Origin: Mycolicibacterium chubuense
GTDB lineage: Bacteria; Actinomycetota; Actinomycetes; Mycobacteriales; Mycobacteriaceae
Reading direction: 5' to 3'
NCBI RefSeq assembly: GCF_001044255.1
Contig: NZ_JYNX01000037.1
Coordinates: 62,247 to 110,079, forward strand
Length of the DNA stretch: 47,833 nucleotides
The notes beneath the pieces were generated by a model. It searched no databases. It worked only from the letters and a program-made list of their open reading frames with translations, and was not told the DNA's origin. Shown piece after piece: positions 9,780 to 18,039 of the stretch. Made by a program: the position numbers and the translations under genes. Position 1 is the first letter of the stretch; every line of letters begins with the position of its first letter.

Positions 9780-10340
9780 ATGAGAAGGGCGGGACAGCTG
9801 ATCGTTGATCGGCGTCGGCATGCGCGGAAATCGCGTGCTTCGATTGTCACGTCGTCTGCGGCCCAACCTCTTCGGACTGCGACATCTGGACAGGGCGATC
9901 GGCACCGATGGCTCCGGTCTAGCCTCACGCGCGACGGCGGGGGTTCCTGTGTGCGTCCGCATTGCTACGCGTTGGCGACGCGGCGGAAGCGTGGCAGCGG
10001 GGGTGCCGGGTTTGCATGAGTGCGACAACCCGGCGTGCGTGAAGATCGCGGCGGAGATAGGCGTTCAACAACACGTCGTTTCTGGCGCCCAGGGCGACAA
10101 CATGGAGCGGATGGCGCGGATGCGTCGCGGCGTGGCCGCCAACGGGCGCAAGCGGGGTCGGCCCCGGAAGGTCGACGACGCTGCCGCCGCCAAGGCGCGC
10201 AGCTTGAGAGGCAAGGGCATCGCCTCCGCCGACATCGCCAAGATGATGGGCGTGTCTCGGGCCACGGTCTATCGCTACTTTGCGAAACCCACTCCGGCGA
10301 CCATAGCGTCGGGCACTCAAGTCGCCGGATGCAACTGTGA
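9780..10340 (+). pseudogene. HNH endonuclease-like protein with Hin-type HTH, probably frameshifted
   Basis: The conserved core lies at about 10,012-10,290 in one frame: LHECDNPACVK, then QQHVVSGAQGDNMERMARMR, the second half of an HNH_3-type nuclease motif. It is followed by a basic linker (NGRKRGRPRK) and a resolvase-type helix-turn-helix (ARSLRGKGIASADIAKMMG, then VSRATVYRYF). The expected first half of the nuclease appears in a different frame just upstream (CYALATRR, about 9,961-9,990), so a frameshift separates the halves. The core frame runs on to 10,704 into the next gene without resembling protein. I therefore treat it as a decayed gene; a shorter functional HTH protein remains possible. 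Confidence 0.5.
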
Positions 10341-10549
10341 CCATCGCTCAAGTCGTGGTTGCGCCGTCACGGCATGTGCCAGCTCCCGCCAGCTTGCCAA
10401 GCAGCTCTATGATGCGCAGCGGGTGGTGGATGTCAGGAATGAGCGGACGCCTGGGACGGGCATGATGTCCGAGGCCGGAGTGGATGCCGTGAAGCCAGAA
10501 TCGACACGGGAAGTCGAAACTGTCCTCGCGATAGACGGAGCGGGCGTAC

Positions 10550-10990
10550 ATGGGAGCTCGAAAGAGGAAACGTGCGCTGCTTCTGGCAGCCGCGGCGATG
10601 TGCGGTGCGCTGTTAGCGGCCATCGCCATAATTACGCGTGGTTTCGGGCTCATCGACTCGGGATCCGTAGACCCGCGCGAGCGTGCGGCCCAGCAGCGGT
10701 GTGAACGTGACGTCGTAGCGCGGCTGGTGGCGCCGTCGACAGCGAAACTCACCGACGTCACAGTGACGAGCGCGCAACTGGACCCGGAAGTAATGGACTT
10801 GTTCTCGTTGTTTAGCGGCGGGCCCCTCGACGGCGTCGACCACTCCCGCATCAGTGTGCAGAGTGTAGAGGGCGTTGTCGTGGCGCCGAACGAAGTGGGC
10901 GGCACGCTGCATGACCCTTTCACGTGCCGTGCGTATTTTGTCGACGGCGATCTGGTCGACACCCTCGTCGTGTTCGACCACGACCATTAA
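10550..10990 (+). CDS. Small membrane-anchored exported protein
   Basis: A 146-residue protein with a basic N-terminus (MGARKRKR) and one hydrophobic helix at about residues 9-32, followed by an extracytoplasmic domain of about 110 residues containing two cysteines (QRCERDV and FTCRAYF) that could form a disulfide. The start ATG 10,550 has ACGGAG nine bases upstream. The C-terminal pattern (EGVVVAPNEVGG, then DPFTCRAYFVDGDLVDTLVV) looks like a conserved mycobacterial hypothetical family, but I cannot name a function. It sits between two decayed genes. Confidence 0.65.
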   Translation: MGARKRKRALLLAAAAMCGALLAAIAIITRGFGLIDSGSVDPRERAAQQRCERDVVARLVAPSTAKLTDVTVTSAQLDPEVMDLFSLFSGGPLDGVDHSRISVQSVEGVVVAPNEVGGTLHDPFTCRAYFVDGDLVDTLVVFDHDH

Positions 10991-11099
10991 CCTCGCTATG
11001 GACTATCGCGGTACGTACCCAAAACACTCTCGGTTCCGGTCGTGTAGACCCGACGCGCAAAGATAGCGAGTCAAGTCCAGGGACGTGGTGTACGACGTC

Positions 11100-11740
11100 G
11101 TGGTGTGATGCTTGGAGTTGATGGTTCAGGCGGTCGGTGCACGTCGGTGCGACGCCGGATCTCGACCAGATCTGGCGCCAGATCTGCTTGGGAAACGCGG
11201 TGAACGCCAGCAGATCCGCACGGGCGGCTTCGAGGTGGTCGGCGACCTTGGGGAGCTTGTCAGCCAGCGCGTCGATGATCCGATCGTATTGCGCGGCAAT
11301 CGATTCCTTGTCGGGCTGATTGAACACCGAATGCAACAGGGTCTTGTACACGGCCACGACGCCTTCGGATGATCGCCATCGAATTGGTTGTGTAGTGGGT
11401 GCGGCAGTGCTGCCAGGCCGCGCCGGGCAGGGTGGCGCCGATCGCGGCCACCAGACCGGCGTGGGCGTCGGAGGTGACCAGTCGTACCCCGGAGATCTCG
11501 CGGGCGGTCAGCGAGCGCCAGAAGGTGAGCCAGCCCGCTCCGTCTTCGGCGGTGCTGACGTCGATGCCGAGATCTCCCGGAAGCCCTCCGCGTTGACTCC
11601 GACCGCGATCAGGGCGTGCACGTTGACCACCCGCCCGGCTTCACGGACCTTGAGCACCAGCGCGTCGGCAGCAACGAACGTGTAGGGGCCGGCTTCGTCT
11701 AGGCCGCAACAAATTCGCCGCGCCCACGCGGACGGCAACT
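11100..11740 (-). pseudogene. IS256-family (IS1081-like) transposase remnant
   Basis: Three pieces of an IS256/IS1081-type transposase can be read in order on the minus strand in different frames. The first, about 11,708-11,580, reads GPYTFVAADALVLKVREAGR. The second, about 11,580-11,380, includes LTAREISGVRLVTSDAHAGL and GATLPGAAWQHCRTHY. The third, about 11,345-11,150, includes LLHSVFNQPDKESIAAQYDR and LLAFTAFPKQIWRQIWS. The N-terminal third and the C-terminal end after about RLNHQL are missing, and at least two frameshifts interrupt the rest, so it is inactive. No terminal inverted repeats were identified. It marks the left border of the copper region and suggests past transposon activity there. 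Confidence 0.85.
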
Positions 11741-11786
11741 GTGCCCGTGGCCGACATCACCGCACGGCGGGCGTGTTGCACGCAAT

Positions 11787-11803
11787 CTTCATCGAATCTT
11801 TGT
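11787..11803 (+). promoter_or_regulatory. Copper-cluster 11-bp direct repeat (box 1)
   Basis: CTTCAT at 11,787 and CTTTGT at 11,798, separated by CGAAT, so the repeat period is 11 bases as in OmpR/PhoB-family operators. It lies about 145 bases before the ATPase start at 11,947. The same pattern recurs at 14,885, 17,732, 31,654 and 42,428 (reverse). The reader is inferred to be the response regulator at 16,943-17,683. Confidence 0.65.
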
Positions 11804-11946
11804 CGAACCAGCACTGCAGGCTTATCGATCACCGGAAGGGTGACTGATCGAGATGACTAGCCTGACGGATGCGGGATGGGGATGGCGAGGACAGCGCAGG
11901 TCGCAGGACATCTGAGCCGCTCCGGTAACACTGAACGAGAGACGCT

Positions 11947-14337
11947 ATGACGAAGTCGACGATTCTCGACGTACACGGATTGAACTGGGCAAGTTCGACG
12001 GCGGTAGTGGAGGGCACTCTGCTTAGACGTCCGGGCGTGACGTCGGTCGAAGCCAATGCGGTAAATCAAACGGCGACAGTCGTTTACGACCCCGCGACCA
12101 CCTCGGTCGCTGACCTGGCCGGGTGGATACGTGACTGCGGCTTCCACTGCGCGGGGCGGTCGGTGCCAGATCACGTCTGCGATCCGATGTCCGAGCCCCA
12201 TCACGACCCAGCGGCCACCCTGCACGAGCAGCCAACGTCGGTTTTGTCGCCGACAGCCGGGGAGGTGCATGCGCATGATGCCGCGCCGGCACGAACTCCG
12301 CAAGAAGCGATGGGTCACGGCGGCGGACACGCCGGCATGTCGATGGATCACATGGTCCGCGATATGCGCAACCGATTCCTAGTAGCGCTCGCGTTGTCGA
12401 TCCCGATCATGCTGTGGTCGCCGATGGGCCGCGACATGTTCGGGTTCACCGTGCCTGCGCCGTTCGGGCTCCGCGATGACGTGTTCACCCTGTTGCTGAG
12501 CCTGCCGGTCGTCTTCTACTCAGCGTGGATCTTCTTCGACGGTGCCTGGCGAGCGCTACGGGCCCGCACCTTGGACATGATGGTGCTCGTTGCCGTGGCG
12601 GTCGGCGCAGGCTGGCTCTACAGCCTCGGGGTGACGCTGACCGGCGGCGGTGAGGTGTTCTATGAGGCCGCCTCGGTGCTGACGGCGTTCGTCCTGTTGG
12701 GCCACTGGTTCGAGATGCGAGCTCGCGGTGGCGCGAACGATGCAATTCGCACCCTGCTCGAGCTGGCGCCCCCGATGGCAGTTGTGCTGCGCGACGGTGA
12801 GCCGGTGGAAACTCCCACCGCCGAGGTGGCAGTGGGTGACCTCCTGCTCATCCGCCCAGGTGCCAAGATTCCCGTCGACGGCAAGGTGGCCGAGGGAACG
12901 TCAGACGTCGACGAGTCGATGGTCACCGGGGAAAGCCTGCCGGTGTCAAAGGCGCCGGACTCGAGGGTGATTGGCGCCTCGATCAACACCACCGGCACGT
13001 TGCGGGTCGTGGCAACGAAGGTCGGCTCCGACACGGTGCTGGCACAGATCGTCGCGATGGTTCAGGAAGCGCAGAACTCCAAAGCCCCCGGGCAGCGGTT
13101 CGCCGACCGGGCAGCGTTCTGGCTGGTTCTGGTGGCGCTGATCGGCGGCACTGCCACCTTCCTGGTGTGGTGGGCGGTCGGCGCCGGTGTCCAGACCGCG
13201 TTGCTGTTCGCCATCACCGTCGTGGTGATCACCTGCCCCGATGCGTTGGGACTCGCGACTCCGACCGCGATCATGGTGGGCACCGGGTTGGGCGCCAAGC
13301 GGGGAGTGTTGTTCAAGAATGCGACCGCGCTGGAGACGTCGGCGCGCATCGATACCGTCGTCATGGACAAGACCGGCACGTTGACCAAGGGCGAGCCTGA
13401 AGTGACCGACGTCGTCGTCGACGGCATTCCAGAGGATCAAGTACTCGCCATGGTGGCTGCGGTCGAAACTGAGTCCGAGCATCCGCTGGCGGGGGCGATC
13501 GTGCGTTACGCGGCCGCGCACGGGATCGCTTCGGCGTCACTGACTGGTTTCCGTAACGTGCCCGGTCACGGAGCTGTCGCGACGGTAGATGGGCGCCGCG
13601 TTGCCGTCGGCAATCGCAAGCTGATGGTCGAGGAGGACGTCGAGTTCGGCGTGTTGATGCAACGCCGCGACGAACTCGCCGCCAGCGGACGCACGGCAGT
13701 CTTGGTGGGCGTCGACGGCCTGGGAGTCGGTGTCATCGCCTTGGCGGACGCTGTGCGCGAGACGTCTGCCGAAGCGGTGTCCGCGCTGCACGACCTCGGT
13801 GTCGAGGTGGTCATGCTCAGTGGCGACAATCAGGCCACTGCCGATCGCATCGCCGCGCAACTGGGAATCGACACGGTCATCGCCGAGGTGCTGCCAGGTG
13901 ATAAGGCAGCCAAGATCGCTGAGCTGCAACGACAGGGCAAGAAGGTCGCCATGGTCGGCGACGGCGTCAACGACGCACCGGCGCTCGCCCAAGCTGATCT
14001 CGGCGTGGCGATCGGTGCAGGCACCGACGTCGCCATCGAAACCGCAGATCTGGTGTTGATGCGATCAGACCCGCTCGACGTCGCGATCGCGCTGCGGATC
14101 GGCCGGGGCACGCTACGAAAGATGCGGCAGAACCTTGGATGGGCGGTCGGCTACAACGTGATCGCATTGCCCATCGCGGCTGGGGTTTTCGTACCTTCGC
14201 TCGGCTTGGTGCTGCGGCCCGAGATCGCTGCCCTCTCGATGTCAGGTTCCAGCTTCATCGTGGCCGTCAATGCGTTGATGCTGAAGAGATTGAAGCTTCC
14301 CGTACCGGCGTCAGCGGAGGCGGGCGCCAAGTCGTAA
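11947..14337 (+). CDS. Heavy-metal P1B-type ATPase with a CPD motif (CtpV-like, probable copper export)
   Basis: A 796-residue P-type ATPase. Residues 1-70 form a degenerate HMA-like fold with no CxxC. A His/Met-rich stretch follows (about residues 75-140, including [14 protein letters not shown]). The core then has the actuator TGES, the membrane motif CPD at about 430-432 ([11 protein letters not shown], where most copper pumps have CPC), phosphorylation DKTGT with the Asp at 474, SEHPLA and GDGVNDAP. The His/Met-rich N-terminus and its neighbours (DUF302, DUF305, two-component pair, multicopper oxidase) point to copper. The start ATG follows GAGAGA. Box 1 upstream suggests control by the local response regulator. 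Substrate specificity is inference because the metal-site motif is altered. Confidence 0.9.
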   Translation: MTKSTILDVHGLNWASSTAVVEGTLLRRPGVTSVEANAVNQTATVVYDPATTSVADLAGWIRDCGFHCAGRSVPDHVCDPMSEPHHDPAATLHEQPTSVLSPTAGEVHAHDAAPARTPQEAMGHGGGHAGMSMDHMVRDMRNRFLVALALSIPIMLWSPMGRDMFGFTVPAPFGLRDDVFTLLLSLPVVFYSAWIFFDGAWRALRARTLDMMVLVAVAVGAGWLYSLGVTLTGGGEVFYEAASVLTAFVLLGHWFEMRARGGANDAIRTLLELAPPMAVVLRDGEPVETPTAEVAVGDLLLIRPGAKIPVDGKVAEGTSDVDESMVTGESLPVSKAPDSRVIGASINTTGTLRVVATKVGSDTVLAQIVAMVQEAQNSKAPGQRFADRAAFWLVLVALIGGTATFLVWWAVGAGVQTALLFAITVVVITCPDALGLATPTAIMVGTGLGAKRGVLFKNATALETSARIDTVVMDKTGTLTKGEPEVTDVVVDGIPEDQVLAMVAAVETESEHPLAGAIVRYAAAHGIASASLTGFRNVPGHGAVATVDGRRVAVGNRKLMVEEDVEFGVLMQRRDELAASGRTAVLVGVDGLGVGVIALADAVRETSAEAVSALHDLGVEVVMLSGDNQATADRIAAQLGIDTVIAEVLPGDKAAKIAELQRQGKKVAMVGDGVNDAPALAQADLGVAIGAGTDVAIETADLVLMRSDPLDVAIALRIGRGTLRKMRQNLGWAVGYNVIALPIAAGVFVPSLGLVLRPEIAALSMSGSSFIVAVNALMLKRLKLPVPASAEAGAKS

Positions 14338-14388
14338 CGCTCCGCGTGCCGTCGCTGTTCTGTCCGGTGTTTGCAGGGGTTTGAGGGA

Positions 14389-14802
14389 CTAGGCGGGTGC
14401 GGCCGCAATCTGAAGTGAGTCGATGGCGGCCTGCATCTTTCGCGTCACTTCGTCGGCGACGTCACGCAAAGCCGGCTCTCCGGTCACCTCGACCAGTATC
14501 TGCGGGTTCATCGCCTCGACGATGACGGAGGTGTCGTCTGCTCGGTCGGCTCGGACAACGACGTTGCAGGGCAGCAGCAGGCCGATTTGACGGTCCACAT
14601 TCACTGCCCGGTGAGCCAAAGGTGGGTTGCAGGCGCCCAGAATGAGGTACTCCTCCATGTCCTCGCCCAGCTTCGCCTTGAGCGTCGCCTTCATATCGAT
14701 CTCGGTCAGGACGCCAAAACCCTGCTCTGTCAGGGCGGCTCGGGTGCGAGCGACAGCGTCGGCGAACGACGTCTGCAGCGCTGTCGACAGTGAGATGGTC
14801 AT
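14389..14802 (-). CDS. DUF302 family protein
   Basis: A 137-residue cytoplasmic-type protein of the DUF302 family. The pattern FADAVARTRAALTEQGFGVL, then TEIDMKATLKAKLGE, followed by YLILGACNPPLAHRA and a hydrophobic strand GLLLPCNVVVRAD, is typical for this family, including the conserved Cys in GACNP and the Cys in LLPCNV. DUF302 proteins often occur beside copper or sulfur-stress genes in actinobacteria; biochemical role unknown. It is divergent from the DUF305 lipoprotein gene, sharing a 220-base intergenic region that holds box 2. The start has GAGAGGACC just upstream. Confidence 0.87.
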   Translation of the reverse strand: MTISLSTALQTSFADAVARTRAALTEQGFGVLTEIDMKATLKAKLGEDMEEYLILGACNPPLAHRAVNVDRQIGLLLPCNVVVRADRADDTSVIVEAMNPQILVEVTGEPALRDVADEVTRKMQAAIDSLQIAAAPA

Positions 14803-14884
14803 TCCGGTCCTCTCGATGGTCCTGTGGGGCGAACACAGCCAAGGCTGCGCCGCGGACCTCCCGACGCCAAGGGCGGTTGCCGTT

Positions 14885-14901
14885 CTTTATCGAATCTTCA
14901 T
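14885..14901 (+). promoter_or_regulatory. Copper-cluster 11-bp direct repeat (box 2)
   Basis: CTTTATCGAATCTTCAT. It is identical over all 17 bases to the reverse complement of the box at 42,428-42,444. It lies about 122 bases before the DUF305 lipoprotein start and 83 bases before the divergent DUF302 start, so it could serve both. Confidence 0.7.
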
Positions 14902-15022
14902 AGAACGACTAGTCGGGCCATACCGCCGGCGCGAATGCTCGAAGACAGGTCGGGATACCCGCGCGTCAACTGGGCGCGCTGCAGCCGCATCGACCGTGAA
15001 ACCCGGGAAGGGACTTGTTGTG

Positions 15023-15739
15023 ATGAAGAGGAAGACGCTGGCCGTCGGTGCGGCCACCTTGGCGGCGCTGGTAACCGTTGGTGCGTGTAGTAATACCAGC
15101 ACTACGCAGGGAGCTTCGTCGTCGTCGTCGGTGTCGGCGCCTTCGTCGACATCGGCCGCCGAAGCCCACAATCAGGCTGATGCCATGTTCACCCAGCACA
15201 TGATCCCGCATCACCAACAGGCCATCGAGATGAGCGACATGCTATTGGGTAAGCAGGGAATCGACCCGCGAGTGGTGGACCTGGCCAAGCAGATCAAGGC
15301 TGCTCAGGCTCCCGAGATCGAACAGATGCAGGCCTGGCTCACGCAGTGGGGCATGTCCACGATGCCGATGATGCCCGGGATGGACGACATGCCGGGTCAC
15401 AGTGGGATGCCCAGCGCCAGTGCCGCGCCCAGCGAATCCGCTACGCCGACTCATTCGATGATGCCTGGAATGCCGGGCATGCCCGGCATGGGTGATATGC
15501 CGGGGATGGAGGGCATGATGTCGGAGGAGGACATGGCCGCCTTGCAAAACGCCCAGGGGGTGGAAGCCTCCAAGTTGTACCTGACGCAGATGGTCAAGCA
15601 TCACGAGGGTGCAATTACCATGGCGCAGAAAGAGATCAAGGACGGCCAGTTCCCCGAGACGGTCGCGTTGGCGCGCTCGATCGTCACCAGCCAGCAGCAG
15701 GAAATCGACACCATGAACAAGATCCTGGCCTCGTTGTAG
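15023..15739 (+). CDS. DUF305 lipoprotein, Met/His-rich (probable periplasmic copper binder)
   Basis: A 238-residue protein starting at ATG 15,023 with GGAAGGGAC upstream; the open frame begins much earlier (14,627) but that part has no signal sequence. Residues 1-22 are a lipoprotein signal with lipobox VGAC (Cys22), then a Ser-rich linker. The DUF305 domain has two halves, each with an HHxxAIxMxxM-type motif: TQHMIPHHQQAIEMSDM near residue 55 and TQMVKHHEGAITMAQKEIKD near residue 190. Between them is a Met-rich insert with repeated MPGM units (about residues 115-170). These His and Met clusters suit Cu(I)/Cu(II) capture outside the membrane. It is convergent with the sensor kinase gene. Confidence 0.9.
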   Translation: MKRKTLAVGAATLAALVTVGACSNTSTTQGASSSSSVSAPSSTSAAEAHNQADAMFTQHMIPHHQQAIEMSDMLLGKQGIDPRVVDLAKQIKAAQAPEIEQMQAWLTQWGMSTMPMMPGMDDMPGHSGMPSASAAPSESATPTHSMMPGMPGMPGMGDMPGMEGMMSEEDMAALQNAQGVEASKLYLTQMVKHHEGAITMAQKEIKDGQFPETVALARSIVTSQQQEIDTMNKILASL

Positions 15740-15753
15740 AAGTCAGGTCATGG

Positions 15754-15790
15754 CAGCGTTTCGCGCGAGTCATATTGCATGACAACGCTG
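15754..15790. terminator. Bipartite hairpin between convergent genes
   Basis: An outer stem CAGCGTT (15,754-15,760) pairs with AACGCTG (15,784-15,790), and an inner stem GTCAT/ATGAC (15,69-73 and 79-83 of the same stretch) closes a five-base loop. It sits between the DUF305 gene and the convergent sensor kinase and could act in both directions. No clear T-run is present. Confidence 0.4.
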
Positions 15791-15800
15791 TCGAGTTCCA

Positions 15801-16946
15801 TTAGTCGTCACGGCGGTCCGTGCGTGCGGGTAGCTCGATGGTGAAGGTACTGCCCAGGCCTGGTCCGCGGCTGGCCGCAGTGATGCGGCCGCCTTGAGCT
15901 TCGGTGAGTGCTTTGGCGATGGCCAACCCGATCCCCGCGCCGCCGTGGCTTCGATCGCGGGCCACATCGGCGCGGTAGAAGCGTTCGAACACGTGCGGGA
16001 GGTGCTCGGCAGCGATGCCATCACCATTGTCGCGCACCGTGATGATCACTTCGCCGGGCTTTGCCGTCGCGTCGACCTCGACGCGGCCTCGCGCGGGAGT
16101 GTGGCGCAGAGCGTTGTCGAGAAGGTTCCCGATCACCTGTGCGAGGCGCAGAGGGTCTACCCACACCTCGGGCAGCGGGTTCGCGGCGTCGAAGGTCAGC
16201 GCGACGTCCTTCTCCGCGTATCGGTCGGCTGCGGCAGACACCGTGGTGACGATCGCGGCCTGGGGGTCGATCCACTGCGGTGTGACCGCGCCGGGACCTT
16301 CCTCGGCTTGAGCGAGCGCGGCGAAGTCATCGGAGAAGCGCACCAACCTGCTGGCTTGATCGTTGAGCACGGCAACCGTCTCGGGGTCAAGGGTTTTCAC
16401 TCCGTCCTCGACGGCCTCGATGTAGGCCTTGAGTACCGAGACGGGTGTCCTAATCTCATGGGCGAGGTCACCGAAGAGCTGGCGCCGGGTGGTCTCGACC
16501 GATTCGAGCCGTTCGGACATCCGATTGAACGCGCGGGACAGGTTCGCGAAATCCTCCCCCAAGCGCAGCGGCGACACACGGATGTCATAGCGGCCGTCGG
16601 CGACTGCAGTGGCGGCCGATGCGACCTCGGCGATGGAGTGCTGCAGGCGACGGCTGAAATACCAGGTCACAACCAGCGCGGTCAATGCGGCTACGCCGAT
16701 CGCCACCGCGACGGAGATTGCGGTGGCGTAACGGTAGGCCTCCTCGGCATGGAACTGTTCATTGGATGAGTGAGGAAGTCCGGCGCGGTTCAGGTGTTCC
16801 CGAAACAGCGGTGGACCGACGATGACGGCGACGACCCCGGTGGTTGCGCCGCCGGCGAGGAGCACCAAGGCTTGCGCCAGCAGGAGTCGCGCCCCGACTC
16901 CAGGACTGTGCCGCGACCTGGGTTGAATGCTCGTGTCTGTCCTCAT
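15801..16946 (-). CDS. Sensor histidine kinase of the copper-cluster two-component system
   Basis: A 381-residue membrane histidine kinase. TM1 is at about residues 19-44 and TM2 at about 76-97, with a short extracytoplasmic loop of about 30 residues between them. A HAMP domain follows (about 98-150), then the HisKA motif with phospho-His at 163 (LFGDLAHEIRTPVSVL), an N box (NLLDNALRHTPA), G1 (RDNGDGIA) and G2 (GGAGIGLAIAK). The small sensor loop resembles compact metal sensors, but contains only scattered His residues, so the signal is inferred from context. Its start overlaps the stop of the response regulator gene by ATGA, so the two are translationally coupled. Confidence 0.92.
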   Translation of the reverse strand: MRTDTSIQPRSRHSPGVGARLLLAQALVLLAGGATTGVVAVIVGPPLFREHLNRAGLPHSSNEQFHAEEAYRYATAISVAVAIGVAALTALVVTWYFSRRLQHSIAEVASAATAVADGRYDIRVSPLRLGEDFANLSRAFNRMSERLESVETTRRQLFGDLAHEIRTPVSVLKAYIEAVEDGVKTLDPETVAVLNDQASRLVRFSDDFAALAQAEEGPGAVTPQWIDPQAAIVTTVSAAADRYAEKDVALTFDAANPLPEVWVDPLRLAQVIGNLLDNALRHTPARGRVEVDATAKPGEVIITVRDNGDGIAAEHLPHVFERFYRADVARDRSHGGAGIGLAIAKALTEAQGGRITAASRGPGLGSTFTIELPARTDRRDD

Positions 16947-17683
16947 TGGCCGCTTCCCATTCGGTATCCGACTCCGCGGACCGTGATCACATAGCGCGGG
17001 TCGGCGGGGTCATCCGACAATTTGCGGCGCAGATGTCCAATGTGGACGTCGACGAGATGTTCGTTGCCGCCCCAGGAGTCTCCCCAGACGGCCTCGAGGA
17101 GTTGGCGGCGGCTGAAGACCACGGCCGGCCGCGACGACAACGCCGCTAGAATGTCGAACTCAGTGCGGGTGAGCAGAACTGGTTCGTCGTCGATGAATAC
17201 CTGTCGGCCCGCAACGTCGATGGACAACGGCCCGAAGGCCCGCGGCGGGGGTTCGTCGGCCGCGGCCGCAGCACTGGTCGGCGTTGCGACGGTGCGAGGC
17301 CGGCGCAACATTGCGCGGATCCGCGCGACCAGTTCGCGGGGACTGAAAGGTTTGGTGACATAGTCATCGGCACCGACCGACAGGCCCACGATGGTGTCCA
17401 TTTCGGTATCGCGTGCGGTCAGCATTACCACGTAGGCATCGGAGAACGTGCGAAGTTGGCGGCATACCTCCACGCCGTCGATGCCCGGCAACGCGAGATC
17501 CAAGATGACCACGTCCGGGTCGATCTCACGGGCCTGGGCCAAGGCGTCGGCTCCGCTGTGGGCGAGGCTGACGTCAAACTGCTCGCGTCTGAGGTAGCTC
17601 GCCACGACTTCGGCCAGCGGTACCTCGTCGTCGACCACCAATGCTCGATATCCCGCCGAAGGGGTGGCCGCAGGCTTGTCCAT
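16943..17683 (-). CDS. OmpR-family response regulator of the copper-cluster two-component system
   Basis: A 246-residue regulator. The receiver domain (about 12-125) has the acidic pair at D18-D19, phospho-acceptor D62 (VVILDLALPGIDG), a Thr near 90 (MLTARD) and Lys near 112 (YVTKPFSP). A linker rich in Ala/Pro joins it to a winged-helix Trans_reg_C domain (LLTRTEFDILAAL, then VDVHIGHLRRKLSDD and the YVITVRGVGYRM hairpin). It is cotranscribed with the kinase. The CTTGAG/CTTCAT repeat 49 bases upstream suggests autoregulation, and the same repeat stands before four other promoters in the window. A near-identical but truncated receiver lies at 31,917-32,140. Confidence 0.93.
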   Translation of the reverse strand: MDKPAATPSAGYRALVVDDEVPLAEVVASYLRREQFDVSLAHSGADALAQAREIDPDVVILDLALPGIDGVEVCRQLRTFSDAYVVMLTARDTEMDTIVGLSVGADDYVTKPFSPRELVARIRAMLRRPRTVATPTSAAAAADEPPPRAFGPLSIDVAGRQVFIDDEPVLLTRTEFDILAALSSRPAVVFSRRQLLEAVWGDSWGGNEHLVDVHIGHLRRKLSDDPADPRYVITVRGVGYRMGSGQ

Positions 17684-17731
17684 GTCTTCATCGTGCCGCC
17701 CCGAAGGGATTCAGGAACCCGCGACCCAGGT

Positions 17732-17748
17732 CTTGAGTGAATCTTCAT
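17732..17748 (+). promoter_or_regulatory. Copper-cluster 11-bp direct repeat (box 3)
   Basis: CTTGAG at 17,732 and CTTCAT at 17,743, separated by TGAAT. It lies in the divergent region between the response regulator (start 17,683, minus) and the small membrane protein-oxidase operon (start 17,812, plus), placed to control both. Confidence 0.65.
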
Positions 17749-17811
17749 AAAACCATCGTCGATTCGCTACTCGGCGGCATGAGTGTGGAATGCGAAGAAG
17801 GAGACGACCCG

Positions 17812-18039
17812 ATGACGTGGTGGAACGAAGCCGGCGCCCACTGGGGTTGGGGTGGCTGCCTGCTGGCCATCGTGATGCTTCTTGCGTTTTGGGGAGCTGT
17901 GATCGCGGCGCTGGCGGCGCTACTCGGGGCGAACAGGCCGCAGCGTCGGGAGGACATCGAAACTCAGCGCGACGCACGGGTACCCGGCCTCACCATTGAT
18001 GATTGCGTCGCAACGACGAAACCCCCGCACTGCCGATGA
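17812..18039 (+). CDS. Small single-span membrane protein coupled to the multicopper oxidase
   Basis: A 75-residue protein starting at ATG 17,812, preceded by AGAAGGAG. It begins with a Trp/His-rich segment (MTWWNEAGAHWGWGG) and one membrane helix (about residues 15-40), then a polar tail. Its stop overlaps the ATG of the oxidase gene (ATGA), indicating translational coupling. A cognate small protein with the same architecture (W-rich start and one helix) is at 32,270-32,470 beside the relic copy of the regulator. A role in metal handling or oxidase assembly is inference. Confidence 0.75.
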   Translation: MTWWNEAGAHWGWGGCLLAIVMLLAFWGAVIAALAALLGANRPQRREDIETQRDARVPGLTIDDCVATTKPPHCR

